A DNA stretch of 64,000 nucleotides, from the NCBI GenBank assembly GCA_026874595.1, contig CM049306.1:57914019-57978018 (forward strand), in the 5' to 3' direction. Every line of letters begins with the position of its first letter. Position 1 is the first letter of the stretch. Source of the DNA: Sipunculus nudus. Its lineage: Eukaryota > Annelida > Sipuncula > Golfingiida > Sipunculidae. Positions 1-11,659 of this stretch are shown piece by piece. A model generated the notes under the pieces. The model made no database searches. It had not been told where the DNA came from and was given only the letters and a program-made list of their open reading frames with translations. The position numbers were made by a program, and so were the translations under genes.

Positions 1-926
1 ATGCTTAAAAAAAATAGGATTATATATAAACTTAAATGCATTATTCCCTTGAAAGTGAAATAAAGGTATTAGTCCATTCTGTCCACTTGCCTGTCCATCT
101 GTAAATTTTCATATGCATCACAGTATCTCAAAATTTTACTGTTTTTCTTCATGACAGTTTTGTCAGAGTATTGGTTTGCAATCATATATTTAGAACTTTA
201 CTATAACAAAGTAGGAGGGCACCGTTCCTCTTAGCTTTTCATATTCTTATATAAATGAAAAACATTACAATAGAATATTTCTACATCCACCTCCGTGCTG
301 CCCTCACTTTTCCCTTCTCAGAACCCCATCCCAAAGTCAGCCTCAGTAAGCAAGAACAAGATGAATCAGATATATTCATACTTTAATATTTTTTATAACT
401 ATACGTCCATAGGTACCTATGTACATGCCAGAAATTATGTCAATATTGTGTAATATGTAGACATAGTGTGCATCACAATAATGTACCTTGTCAAGACTAA
501 AGAGATATTGTGTCATACAGTCACAAATTCATAAATCACTTCATCAGCAAAGTTAATCATAACATCATATCTGTCAAATTGAAAGCTTGCAGACTACCAT
601 ACACTTTAGATCCTTTAACAAATAGCCTTATCATCATTCTACTACTGCTTATTACTGCTGTCATTGCATTCATATTTGCTCAAATATATCACAATTTTCA
701 ACCCCTCCTAAATAAATAAAAAATAAACCACTATATTTGACTCTATTAATCCATCAGTCAGGTAATTTCATTTATCATTTACTCACATATTACATTACAT
801 TCCTTAAAATAGCCCAACATGTCCATGATATTCATAAGCTTTATCGACTCGATATAGTATCACAGTGGAGAAACATTTATAGTACAATCACGATCAGCTG
901 AGCGCCGTGACCCATGGGTCCCTTGT
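1..926 (-). repeat. Dispersed repeat, copy 1 (cut by window edge)
   Basis: Bases 1 to about 282 match 43654-43941 almost base for base, for example the shared stretch starting AAACTTAAATGCATTATTCC at 28 and at 43681. Bases 900-926 (AGCGCCGTGACCCATGGGTC then CCTTGT) match 43976-44001. The second copy lacks about 580 bp of the interior. Read on the minus strand, the 926 end begins ACAAGGGACCCATGGGTCAC and resembles the CCATGGGTCATGACGCTCAGC end of another family in this window. No transposase or reverse transcriptase frame is visible, so the element is non-autonomous or decayed. Confidence 0.7.
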
Positions 927-2178
927 ATTGTATATTATTAAGGGCTAAGATGTAAGAGAAAAGGCTATATAGGATACAATTAACGTACACTTTACATGTA
1001 TCCATTGTTGATAAAGGAGTCCAGAGCAGTAGGCACTAATTCTATGGTCGCACACAGTTGTTTTATGTGTAGGCAAGGATTCTATAGTTAGACCAAGAGC
1101 TTACCCCAGTGATAAACACATAAAAAATGGGCTTCCCCCAATGATCAACACAAAAAATGATAAAACTCCCGAATATCTATATGAAAATGATAACTACATT
1201 TGGAGATTTTGTGCTGTGAAAAAAAAACAAACTTGCTTACAAACAGTAAGTGACCCTATAAATTATAATCATTTCTGTAAGCTGTGACTGAGTGATGACA
1301 ATTTTTTTATAAAAGAGTGACTGATGCATGTGATGTCACTTGGGGGGGGTGGAGAGAGGGGTGTGATGTCGATCTGAGCTAGTGCAATTTAATCGGACAC
1401 TATTATTAGGCCCAGCTATATATAGTGTGATATAGCCATATAGTTAAGAGTTTGTACAATATAAGCCATGGTATATGCAACAGATCCATTGCATCTTCTC
1501 TGACTGCCTAATTACTGCCTAAAAACAAGACGCAGGATTACACCATTTTTGTCTTTCATTGGTTTCAGTAGCAACTAAAATTAACCTTGGATCACCATTT
1601 TTAAACATTTACTGATCTTTAAACCAGAGGCATATCAATGAGTTTAGTAGGGACAGAAAAGGAAATTTGTATGGGCAATTAATACCTCACTGGGAGCATG
1701 GCTGACTAAAGTGGGTGACTGAGAGCCAGAATTAGCTATATTTTGTTTAAATGGGCCCACTTTGGAAGAGTGATGCACTGGCACTGGGTAATAGTAACAC
1801 CTGCTGACACCTTTTACAAGGGCATTGGATAGTGTGTAGTCTCTGGCTTATATATTGCAGCGCCTTATAATATTGAGTCCTGTTAAAACATGCTAGACCA
1901 GAGCCTGTCATCCTCCCAGCTCCCTCTCTATTATGAAATTAAGCATACTGGTAAAAAAGTTTGAATGGAGCGGTTGGACTATCCCAGAAAACCACCGAAA
2001 ATTATTGAACAAAAAAAAATTGAAATGACTGTCCTGACTATGTAATTGTTTTGACAGGTAAATATCAAAATTTTACATAGATACCAGCTCATCTAAAGTG
2101 TTATATAAATCAATTCTACAGAGATGCAGGCACGTGAAAAGTGTTATTGGTTTTTACAGAAATACATCATGTGCAGGG
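927..2178. other. Upstream region of the ankyrin/SOCS gene, no gene seen
   Basis: AT-rich DNA without a convincing coding exon. It should contain the promoter and any 5' untranslated exon of the ankyrin gene, but no TATA box or initiator can be assigned with confidence. A 3' splice-site-like TTTTTACAG lies at about 2151-2159, just before the proposed start codon, so an upstream non-coding exon is possible. Confidence 0.4.
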
Positions 2179-2403
2179 ATGTCTGTCAACTTCAGGAGCA
2201 GTGCATTGGTCAAGATTCATGAGAAAATCAGTCCTGCAGCTTACCATCTCTTCATAGCACTCAAAACAGGCAGCACTGATGTCCTGAGTAAAGCTCTGAG
2301 GGAATACCCTGGCCAGTTAGATGTCAGAGATGAACATGGCAGCACTTTGCTTGGGAAAGCTTCAGCAGAGGGCAAGCTGGATCTGGTCAAACTACTGATT
2401 GAG
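2179..2403 (+). CDS. ASB-like gene, coding exon 1
   Basis: Encodes the N-terminus (MSVNFRSS...), a first ankyrin-like helical pair and most of the next repeat, ending in KLLIE. The donor is GAG|GTGGGG at 2404, phase 0. The reading frame continues unspliced to a stop at 2452, but the continuation after 2403 loses the ankyrin pattern while exon 2 restores it (LLIE joined to DGAEVN). The ATG context is GCAGGGATGT. Confidence 0.8.
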
Positions 2404-5400
2404 GTGGGGACATGTAAAAGTATTTTTATGTCAGCACTGACCAGAGCTTGATGCTGTGCGTTTGGTATATATCTAGGATAAATTTTTTTGTACAAATTAA
2501 AAATAATTTGGCTGATAATGTACAGTATAGTTGTAGTATCATGATTAAAACTTTATGAATGATTCATTGAGAACAAGGATGTGTACCATATGTAGTTCTA
2601 AGTAGAACTTTTAATCAAGAGGATAGAAATGCAATATGGCTTTCTAAAAAAATGGTGTGATTTGTGATGTGATACCTACTGGTACCCCCATCATGTGATG
2701 TTGACTGAATATTCAATATTATTCATTTCTGAAAAAGTTTTAAATTTTGCTCAAAAATAGGTTTGTAAGGTTTAATATTGGTCTTTTACATAGCTGCAGG
2801 GGGCATGAAGAAGGGAGTTAAACATGGATCTTTTGTCCTTATTCTGAACAGGACGGAGCTGAAGTAAACACACCTGACTTGTATGGCCAGAATCCTCTGC
2901 AGTATGCATCAGAATACAGCTACACGGACATTATGAAGGAGCTGATATCAGCAGGTTGGTATATTACTTAAAGACCCCACAAAGTCTTTTAAAAAGCATA
3001 AGGATTCAAAACTTGAGTACTTTAAGGGCATTATTCAAGTTCAGAATTTGTGTTATTACAAGTTATGGCCTCTGGTTATAGGACTTTTTGGACTGTACAT
3101 AAAAGTTGCATGACAAGTCACTGGAGGTCCATGAAGGTCATTGACAATCATAAGAAGAAAATATGTTTGGACAGACTACGCTCCCAAGGCAGCTGAAATC
3201 TTGCGCTTCTAAAGAAGCTACTGATTTCCCCGCTGCCTGCTTTGACTGTTAATGATGCACTTAAACACCAGGTGGTGCACATGGGTCTGTCTGCTGAAAA
3301 AACTGCTGATGTCACGGTGACAACAGCCAACCAAATACCAGTCAACAAACACTTGACAGGCATCAGGCTCCGCCCAGAAACCACGTGTGGGGCAATTCTC
3401 TCTGAGCCTGTGACCTGTTCAAACGGTTGCCGGGGTGATGAGCTGTCACTCAAAATGAAATGAACAACATTGGCTTTGTGTATTCCTCGCTTGCCTGGTA
3501 AACCATTTTGTCTTCAGCACAGGGTCTCAATTGATTGGACCAAAATACAGTGCTCCCCTCTCGTGTAGAGATACAGGATACAAGGTCATAACAAACAGCG
3601 CTTACGATATAGGTATAGTTGGCCTATGGGTAAAGCGCTGTGTAAAGGGCATAGGACAGACAGGTCTTTTTATCCAACACATAATGGTCATTGATAGTCA
3701 CTGAAAATTAAAATTGTATTTAAATCAGGGGAAATTATTTTTTATTATGGGTGACATATATTTTGCTTTTTTTCACCAGGTTTTGCCATGATCTTGTCAG
3801 TCAGTAACAAGATGCCAAAAATATATGAAACTGAGGATGCATGTGCAGGGTGTGAATTTCAGAGGGTGCACAGGTGCACGTTCACATGTACATTTTGTTT
3901 TGTGCAGGTAGAAATTGTACTGAGGGTGCACTCTGTGCATGTATTATAAACCAATGTATTTTTTTTAATGTATCTTATTTTTTTACTATTCATTATCATC
4001 ACAATCATAAATTAGAATTTCTGTTCTCTGTGCAACAGAAACTCCTAAACAAGCAAATTTTCTCACTAGTATTACAAGGTGTATGTTGAAATCTTTAGGT
4101 GCAATGTGCATGTAGGTTTTGTTTCAAGGGTGCACCTGGAGCATGTAAATTTTTTAGCCTAATTCGTACCTTGATGTGTCATGGGTTGTCACATCAGTGA
4201 TCATTCTGGATATTTTTCTTTGAGCTTGTTTGCACCATATACAGAACCATTTCATTTAACAAAATTACACATTTATGCACACCTTTACCCGTAATTTTGC
4301 CTTTTCATAATTTTGAAGACATTTTGTGTGCTGACAATGTTTTACTCATTTTCGTAAAAAATTACATGACACCAATCATTACTTTCTGGTGGATATTGTC
4401 ACTCAGGTGCTGACGTTGACTGGGTGGACACTGGAGGACTCACGGCATTACATATCGTGGCCTGTAAAGGTAAAGCTGACTCAGCAGAAATACTCATCGA
4501 GGCTGGCTGTACTGTGGACGCACAAGACATGTAAGTCAAGCTAACATCTAGCAGCACTGTCTGACATGTAATATCTATCATCTGCTTTTAAATTGACAGA
4601 CAAATTTCATGATCATAAAAAACTGGTCACTGTCTCACCTTGGAAGCTGTGCGAGCTTATGTAAAATGTTAACTTAAGATATGCTTTATTTAAGGTAAAC
4701 TGGGAATTTCTTCACTGGTAGAATTGTGAACTTAAAATTCATCATCTATGTATATTTTAGCAATGTTTTCTGCTAAAACTGATCAGTTAAAGGGACATAA
4801 TCAGGAGCAGTATCATGCCTATTCTTTCACACTTTTAGTTCAGTTTTGCTTGATACAAAAGTTTCCCAGCAAAACCATCCCAGCACACAGTCTCTGTACC
4901 TTGCATACCGCTGTTTAAGACCTTTTTATTGCTCTGCATTTTGGTACACAGTCCATGTCTGTCTGTTTACCATGGCAGGGCTGCATGACTGGAGGTCCAA
5001 TTGTGAGCTGCAAGACAATGTTTCAGCCAGTGGGAACATGAATTACATTTTTTTTGGCAAAGTCAGGGCATCTCCTGATTGACATTGTGTTGTGGTCAGG
5101 CGATACAAGTGCTTTGTTTATGTTAGCGATAAAGTTGTGCAGAATTTATACATACCGGTATATGACATATCACATGCTACAGAACCTGGTCATATCGGCC
5201 TAATGAAGCTTAGTTACGTCATATATGATGGTTACAGGCAGAAAAAATAGATTTCCTGCTTAAAATGGTCTGTTATTTTGGAACAGCATATTCAAGTTTT
5301 TAAAAAACTATTATTTGTCACAAATGTTGCACAAGGTCAATTGTGCTGTTTCTGAAAACATAGGAACAAATTCGTTGCACTATGAAATATGAAGAAATTT

Positions 5401-8400
5401 TCACAGCCCAAATGATTTTGTCGTTTTCATTCTTTTTAAGACACAGACACAGTCTGTGGTGTAAGACACTGTTATGGATACAGTCTGTGGTCTAAGACAC
5501 TGTTATGGACACAGTCTGTGGTCTAAGACACTGTTATGGACACAGTCTGTGGTGTAAGACACTGTCATGGACACAGTCTGTGGTGTAAGACACTGTTATG
5601 GACACAGTCTGTGGTCTAAGACACTGTTATGGACACAGTCTGTGGTCTTAGACACTGTTATGGACACAGTCTGTGGTCTAAGACACTGTTATGGACACAG
5701 TCTGTGGTCTAAGACACTGTTATGGACACAGTCTGTGGTGTAAGACACTGTCATGGACACAGTCTGTGGTCTAAGACACTGTTATGGACACAGTCTGTGG
5801 TCTAAGACACTGTTATGGACACAGTCTTTGGTCTAAGACATTGTCTTGGACACAGTCTTAGGTCTAAGACATTGACTTGGACACAGTCTGTGGTCTAAGA
5901 CACTGTCATGGGACTGCATGTTTCAGACACAAACAAACATCTTGTGTTACAGAAATGATGTATCCAGCTTACACTGTGCTGTGGGCAACAATCATCTAGA
6001 AGTTGTACAGCAGCTGTTGGATGCTGGGGCTGATGTTAACATCACAGAGAAGACTGAGAGAACACCGCTGCATCTAGCGGCTGAGCTCGGTAACAACAAG
6101 GTCATAGAGCTGATGCTGAAATACAAGACCATTAAGCTCAACATGATGGACAATTTTGGTAATTTTTGTCTCTGTATGTTATTATTTATATATGTAATAC
6201 CATAACTCATATATGACATGGAAAACAATATGTTGTAACTTTTCAGTAATTGTGGTAAATGTTTCAGGATAATCTTTGGATATTAGGTATTCATTGTTTC
6301 ATTTTATTTTTAATATTGCAAATACAAACACTCTGGGACCACAGGGTTTCTGAAAGCAAAGAAAGCTCTCCAGGGGGGTTTGACTAATAACTGAAAAGGA
6401 CTGAAAAACACCTAAAAGCACCAAAATTATCACATTATTCTGCTTTCAATCGGTCCTAAATAGTAAGTTTGATTCAATCTTGTACAAATTAGCTTGCAAA
6501 AATGTGCAATCTTAGATTGTCAATATAACTGAAATACTGATAACTGTGATCTGGCTTGTGGTGATTTGGTATGTAAAGTGGCCACCAGGTGTCAGCAGTG
6601 CATAATAGTTACATATGATATGGTGGTGGCAGTTGGCAGATTATTTTGACAATTACATAAATATTTATACCAAATTAAACAAAATATCTACTTTAAGACC
6701 ATTTATAAGTAGAAATAGGTGAGAATATCAAGTGTTTTTGGGTGCTTTTTGGTGCTTTTTGGTCCTTCTGGGTTGTTAGTCTGACCTTCTCCATAGTCTC
6801 CACATTGTGCTACATGAAATTTTTGATTTTATAAAGATAAACAAATTGATTTTATTTATACATTTTGACTTTAAAGCAAGCTTTCTTGGCAGTTAAGGGT
6901 TCTAAATATGATAGTGTAAAGATACACATGAATTTTAAATAGAATTTTTCTATTGCTGACAGTTAACATATTTTATTTTTTTTCATGTATTTTTAGTCAT
7001 TTAATGTAAGATTGCAAGTTTTGTAACATACTGGTAAATCAGCCAATCAGTATTGTGAGAATGTTTTATTCATTCCAATCACAATTTTTTTGTAAGATTT
7101 GCTTTATTTTCAGGCTTGACACCACTGAGTATAGCTGTGATACATAACTGCACAGAGACAGCAAAACTTCTGATAAAAGCTGGTGCCAAAATTAACATTG
7201 CTGATGCTCGTCACAACTTACCAATACACTACACAGCGAGGAACGGAAACCTTGGACTGACACAGCAGCTCCTAGACTTAAGTGAGTCCTTGGCACTCTG
7301 CATGATACATCAGTTTGTATAAGGCCAAAAAAAAAAATAAAAAGAATGGTTCTCAGGCAACACCCATGTCAATTTTACACCCCCACATCAAAAATTTTTG
7401 TTTTGTTTTTCAATGAAAACTTACCAATTTTGAGCTCCAGCCGCTCAGACATTTCTTTTATGAAAATAAACTCATACAATTTTGATAAAAAATTCCTTTG
7501 GTATGTAGTGCTTTTACTTGTTTAGCAAAATAAATCTGTTATTATCATGCTTTTCCCTTGTCATATGACATTTTCAACGAAACCTACAAAAAAATAAAAA
7601 ATAAAAAAAAAGCCAGCCTGCATTGATTTCTGAAAAAAGTGCCTGAGAACCAAACTTTGTTTTAAAACTGTGGATTCTGAAAATTTCTTGGGCTTTTGAT
7701 TAAATCCTGTATTATGTTGTTATTAATATTGAGATTTTGTGAGACATCAAATCCTTAATAAATTAGAAATTGAAAAAAATATGATTAAATGAATTGAAAA
7801 AAAAAAAGCCTGCTAAAGGATTCATTATATTCAGCTTTTTTCATGATTGTTGTGGGGATGTCAGCTTGTTTTGCAGCGTCCTCACCTATATTCAGTTTGA
7901 CATCTGGACAAAAGTGAGAAATACTAGTTCATTTCTAAATTGACTAAGACTTATGAAATAAAATTGGATAAAACATATGTTTATACCTGTATTTCAGGGA
8001 GTCCAGTCAATGTGCTGAACAAATATTTTGAGAGTCCTTTACATCTAGCTGTGAGAATGGGTCATGTGGACATGGTCAGATTGCTTGTAGACAATGGTTA
8101 GTCTCATTGGTTTAAATTAACCATGTACATAGGAACTAGTGGTAGGAATTGGGTTTTAAAATCATAATCTATGATTGAAAAAAAAAAACGACTGATGATC
8201 AATTATTAATCAATTATTTTATGTACTTTCTAAATAACAGTGAAATCTGCTGTATACTAACTAGAACTTGACATATTCAACCCCAGTTAATAGTGTCACA
8301 TGTATATCAGTATTCATAATGAAACATCAATCCACCTTCACCTAACGTTGACTTGCTGTTGGATTATTGTTGGCTGCACAAGGTTTTGTTTTGATGCTGT

Positions 8401-9340
8401 TTGTTACTTTGTGTTCGTATATCGCTGACAGGTTCTTTAGATTCTTTGCATGTACACACATAATAATTATAATGTTTATGTTTATAATCGATTATGCAAA
8501 ATTGCAGTCAATTTAATCAATTTAAAAAGAAAACGACCAATATAGATTTAATGGATTAATTTGCACACCACTAAAGGAACCTCTTTTGTAACAATCAGCT
8601 ATTCAAAATTTATGTACACAAATTAAATAATATATTACTTTATTTATCATCATTATTTAATGCTATGAATATGAAAGAAACCAATATTCATGACTGTATT
8701 GTGTGTATAAGTAAAACACTGGAGGAAACTGTACTTTACAGGGTGTGATGTGAACCTGTGTGAGCCGTTAGGGAACGTGGCGGCGATTCACGTGGCCGTC
8801 AATGTCTACAATGATCCTCAGCACTTTCGGCAGGTGCTTGACCAGCTCGTTAGAGGTGGCTGCTTGCTGAGTTCACGTGCCTTCAGTTCACTCGAGTCTC
8901 CATTGTACAGAGCTGTGGAACTTCAAAAAGCAGGGATGGCTAAAGCTTTGTTAGAACATGGTTCTGACGTTAACGTTGAGTGTCCCTTTGATGTAACAGT
9001 TCTTCACAAAGCATGTCAGAAAGATTTGTTGGAGGTTGTTGATCTCTTGATTCATTGCGGGATTGACTGGAGTAGAGAATCATGGCTCGATCGGGACATA
9101 CATCAGTCAGGAATAAATCCAAAGTTACTGCATGACCATGAGAGGAATATCCCAAGTGCGCTGATTGGTAAGGTGGAACTGTTCTTTGAAATAATGGAGG
9201 CTCGGTGTAATCCACTGACTTTGATGCAAATATGCAGAGTTGTCATTAGAAATCTTCTGCAAGATCGACTCTTGCTGAGCCTTAAGAAACTGTCACTGCC
9301 AAAGAGTATTGAGAATTTCATCATGCTTCAGGAACTTTGA
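2179..9340 (+). CDS. ASB-like ankyrin repeat and SOCS box protein (spliced gene, 7 exons)
   Basis: Exons 2179-2403, 2852-2954, 4407-4530, 5953-6158, 7114-7281, 7998-8096 and 8742-9340 join with matching phases (0,1,2,1,1,1) into 507 codons plus TGA. About 12 ankyrin repeats fill residues 20-440, recognised by recurring TPLH-type and hydrophobic LLIxAGADVN-type motifs. Residues 461-507 form a SOCS box: the BC box reads LTLMQICRVVI (consensus L-x3-C-x3-hydrophobic) and the Cul5 box position reads LSLP. Known family role: ASB proteins recruit substrates through the ankyrin domain and bind Elongin B/C and Cullin-5 through the SOCS box for ubiquitination. The start at 2179 is the first in-frame ATG; the frame is open upstream to at least 2098, so an earlier start in another exon is possible. 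The orthologous ASB number cannot be decided here. Confidence 0.88.
2852..2954 (+). CDS. ASB-like gene, coding exon 2
   Basis: Acceptor TTCTGAACAG at 2842-2851 and donor CAG|GTTGGT at 2955; 103 nt, phase 0 in and phase 1 out. It translates to DGAEVNTPDLYGQNPLQYAS followed by EYSYTDIMKELISAG, a full ankyrin repeat joint. It is too short to stand out as an open reading frame and was found by following the splice phase. Confidence 0.85.
4407..4530 (+). CDS. ASB-like gene, coding exon 3
   Basis: Acceptor CACTCAG at 4400-4406 and strong donor AT|GTAAGT at 4531; 124 nt. With the split glycine codon it gives ADVDWVDTGGLTALHIVACK, then GKADSAEILIEAGCTVDAQD. This is ankyrin repeat 3 with the canonical T-A-L-H turn. 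It leaves in phase 2. Confidence 0.88.
5446..5910 (+). repeat. Minisatellite, 15 units of 31 bp
   Basis: The 31-bp unit begins GACACAGTCTGTGGTCTAAG and continues ACACTGTTATG. The array spans 465 bp, exactly fifteen units. Units differ at a few positions (GTCTAAG or GTGTAAG, GTTATG or GTCATG), and the last three before the end are the most diverged (CTTTGG, CTTAGG, GACTTGG). It sits in intron 3 and ends 42 bp upstream of exon 4, within range of the branch point and polypyrimidine tract. Confidence 0.95.
5953..6158 (+). CDS. ASB-like gene, coding exon 4
   Basis: Acceptor TGTTACAG ending at 5952 and donor TTTTG|GTAATT at 6159; 206 nt, phase 2 in and phase 1 out. It encodes ankyrin repeats 4 and 5, including SSLHCAVGNNHLEVVQQLLD and AGADVNITEKTERTPLHLAA. 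Both repeats have the canonical hairpin residues. Exon 5 continues the sixth repeat (DNFG-LTPLSIAV). Confidence 0.93.
6371..6798. mobile_element. MITE-like element with long imperfect terminal inverted repeats
   Basis: The left end reads TTTGACTAATAACTGAAAAG followed by A/C-rich AAGCACC motifs. The right end, reversed, reads GGTCAGACTAACAACCCAGA followed by the same AAGCACC motifs. The arms run about 55 bp and enclose about 320 bp of AT-rich DNA without a coding frame. It lies in intron 4 of the ASB-like gene. Superfamily not assigned; exact boundaries and target duplication are unclear. Confidence 0.6.
7114..7281 (+). CDS. ASB-like gene, coding exon 5
   Basis: Acceptor TATTTTCAG ending at 7113 and donor TTAA|GTGAGT at 7282; 168 nt, phase 1 in and out. 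It encodes ankyrin repeats 6 and 7: LTPLSIAVIHNCTETAKLLI, then AGAKINIADARHNLPIHYTA and a third helix ending QQLLDL. The open frame runs on past the donor into a non-ankyrin tail, as expected for intron read-through. Confidence 0.93.
7348..7651. mobile_element. 304-bp MITE with GGTTCTCAGGCA termini
   Basis: A 12-bp perfect terminal inverted repeat, GGTTCTCAGGCA at 7348-7359 and TGCCTGAGAACC at 7640-7651, flanks an AT-rich core without coding capacity. A diverged second copy lies in opposite orientation at about 15420-15618, and a terminal fragment at 11605-11650. It is in intron 5 of the ASB-like gene. No clear target-site duplication was recognised, so the superfamily is open. Confidence 0.75.
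7998..8096 (+). CDS. ASB-like gene, coding exon 6
   Basis: Acceptor TGTATTTCAG ending at 7997 and donor AATG|GTTAGT at 8097; 99 nt, phase 1 in and out. It gives RSPVNVLNKYFESPLHLAVR then MGHVDMVRLLVDN, a textbook ankyrin repeat with S-P-L-H. It was found by phase and homology to the repeat. Confidence 0.9.
8742..9340 (+). CDS. ASB-like gene, last coding exon with SOCS box
   Basis: Acceptor TACTTTACAG ending at 8741; 599 nt ending in TGA at 9338-9340. It encodes the last ankyrin repeats (CDVNLCEPLGNVAAIHVAV, SLESPLYRAVELQKAGMAKA, VTVLHKACQKDLLEVVDLLI), a linker and the SOCS box PLTLMQICRVVIRNLL...KKLSLPKSIENFIML. The hydrophobic spacing and the C of the BC box are intact, so Elongin B/C binding is plausible. 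The Cul5-box tetrad is LSLP rather than LPLP, within the variation of the family. Confidence 0.95.
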
Positions 9341-9430
9341 AGGAACTTTTGTAATCACAGAATTTCTTAAGATATGAAAGATATTGTGATATTGGTGATG
9401 AATATTGGGATATGGTACAATATCTTTATG

Positions 9431-9604
9431 CAGTAAAACCTCACCTAGCGACCATCTCTGTTTAATGACCACCTCAAAATTATGTCTACTTTTTCATGGT
9501 TCTGATTCTTTTTTGTTCTTTATAAAAGACCTTGCTTAAACAACCACCTAAAAGTATGACCACTTTATCAAGGTTCCATTTTTGATTTTAATTCAAGGTT
9601 TTAC
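9431..9604. mobile_element. pogo-like MITE in the presumed 3' UTR
   Basis: The left end CAGTAAAACCTCACCTAGCG pairs imperfectly with the right end AAGGTTTTAC. Internal GACCACC/GACCATC motifs recur as in the 21150 element. CAGTRnAACCT termini are shared with three other elements in the window and resemble pogo/Tigger-type non-autonomous elements (inference). It lies 90 bp after the ASB-like stop codon. Confidence 0.6.
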
Positions 9605-9777
9605 ATGATAAAAAATTCCAAGTGAATGTTTCTCCTTTCTCTCATAAAATTTATTTCTGAACCCTAGGTAAAACTCAAGTTGTTTCCTATATGTTTCTAA
9701 AAGAAGCAGCATCACTGAAAAAGCCCCTTTTATTGGTTAAATTATTTAGCAATTGTCCATGAATCTTGTATTTCACA

Positions 9778-9783
9778 AATAAA
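9778..9783 (+). promoter_or_regulatory. Candidate polyadenylation signal AATAAA of the ASB-like gene
   Basis: A canonical AATAAA hexamer lies 438 bp after the stop codon at 9340. It is followed within about 30-60 bp by GTGTTAAG and T-rich sequence that could serve as the downstream element. In AT-rich DNA such hexamers also occur by chance, so this is a position-based guess. Confidence 0.35.
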
Positions 9784-9861
9784 ATATCACTTTACAGACC
9801 TTTAATTGTGTTAAGAGACTATGAAGTGTTTGAAATTGTTTTCCATTGTAAGATCAGATGA

Positions 9862-10289
9862 CAGGGCTTGACATTAAAGGTTAACCACTAGCCAAGGGCA
9901 AGTGACTAGTTCCAGAATATTGTGTTAGGGCAACCGAAACTAGGCTCCCACTTGCCACACTTGGCAAGTGGGTATCACATAAATCCTTACACAAAGATCT
10001 GAATTAAACTTAACTTAAATTAGCCAGTTTCTTTCTTGGAGAAATGAAACCAAATGTTTGAAATACCTGATATTTAAAATTTCCTGTATGTCTGTCTGTG
10101 CAAATGCTAAAGAGATATTATTGACGAAAAAACACATGAACCTTTCAATTGTTGCAAAATAATCATGTGGCATACACTTGTTGCAGAAAACACGGATTTT
10201 TGTAAGACTAAAAATTCATGCAAGGCAAATAAAAGGTTTTTGCCTTACTGGGCGAGTACCGGTACTTTCCAGTGTATAGTCAAGCCCTG
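9862..10289. mobile_element. 428-bp MITE with CAGGGCTTGAC termini (hAT-like ends)
   Basis: CAGGGCTTGAC at 9862-9872 is mirrored by GTCAAGCCCTG at 10279-10289. Inside, two motifs around ACTTGCC and GGCAAGTG form a further hairpin. No transposase frame is present. Termini of the CAGGG type are typical of hAT elements; an 8-bp target duplication was looked for and not clearly found. Confidence 0.7.
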
Positions 10290-11604
10290 GATGGGGCCAT
10301 TGTATCGAAACAATGTTTGGTGAAACGGCCATCATCTGATCATTACAGCTATGATGAGCATGATTCTCTTAGTTCATACAGCTAGATGTGAATGAGTTTA
10401 AGTGTTCCATTTTTATAACTGCACAACAGTGAGAGAATGAAGCAATTTGCTTGTGCTACTTGACCAGTGTTTAGTTTTCAGATAACTGCATCATATGATG
10501 TGTGGATTGAAGAAGTTTACTGAAGAAGTATTTTTTTACCACCCTCTTTTCATTATCCCAACAACCAACATCCAGTTAAATGATTCCAGCATAGTGTATA
10601 CAGACTTAAGAACATGCCAATCTTGTTGCCATACCTGGTCAATCAGGGATTTCAAATATACTGGTATTTATAGTGCAGCTGCTGTTAATGAGAGAGAACT
10701 TTAGAAATGTAATGATACTCAGAATGATGCAAGGTTAGATTAATGTATGAATTAATCATTACCTTGAATCATATTTAAAAGTTGTACAACATAAATATGA
10801 TTTTGCTTAATGCCATGAGGTTGGTGATGGGGAGGGACTTGTACTCTATATCATGAAGGTTTGAGAGATTATCACAAGGGGGGGGGGGGGAGGGTTAAGA
10901 CAGGAACACCCATCCATTCTATCAAGGTATTTTGAGTATATTTGTGATACAAAAGTTAACCTGAGGTCTGACTACCACACCCTCTGGTGTTGCATCATCA
11001 AAGCATACATGTTTACTAAGGTTGCACAACTGACTTTGCTAGGACGGCAAAGTGATTGTTGTTTTTGAGATTTCTTTTTAAGTGATAACATAACCTTCAG
11101 GTTACTGTGAAGCTAAGAAACTTTTGTGCATGGTTAAATATGTAATAAGACAGTTTTAACACAAAACCTTAAATTATCTCATTTTTGCAAGATGTTCAGT
11201 TTTGAATGGTTAAAAGTCAGTGAATCAAATTGACCATTAAGAGTGATATTAATTGTAGTCTTACTTACAATTGCTATTTAAAGTGAATTCAACTCCACAA
11301 GATGTGATTTATATTTGTATGTCAGCAGATCATCCTGTCTTCTTTGTCTGTAGTAATATAGATTTTTTTTTTCACGGTAGATTTGTGGCGCTTATCAAGA
11401 CTAAATAGGATGTGTATTTCAGGAAATGTTTCTCATTGACGATTACACTACAGATATTTGACTATAAACTTATACCATCATATTCAGATATGATTCCCAG
11501 GAAGAATCTGTAGGATATATAGGTTAACAGTTTGTGATATGTTTCATGTGTTTTATTGGTGCAAAGGGAGAAGGCTGTCAGTGTTAAGGCCTAAAAAAGG
11601 GTAT
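10290..11604. other. Intergenic, no gene seen
   Basis: AT-rich unique-looking DNA between two repeat blocks. Short open frames (for example 10495-10704) show no domain, splice context or codon pattern that would support a gene. A run of G at about 10879-10889 is the only local oddity. Confidence 0.5.
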
Positions 11605-11659
11605 GGTTCTCAGGCACTTTTTCAGAAATCAGTGCAGGTGGGCAATTTCTTTTTAACCT

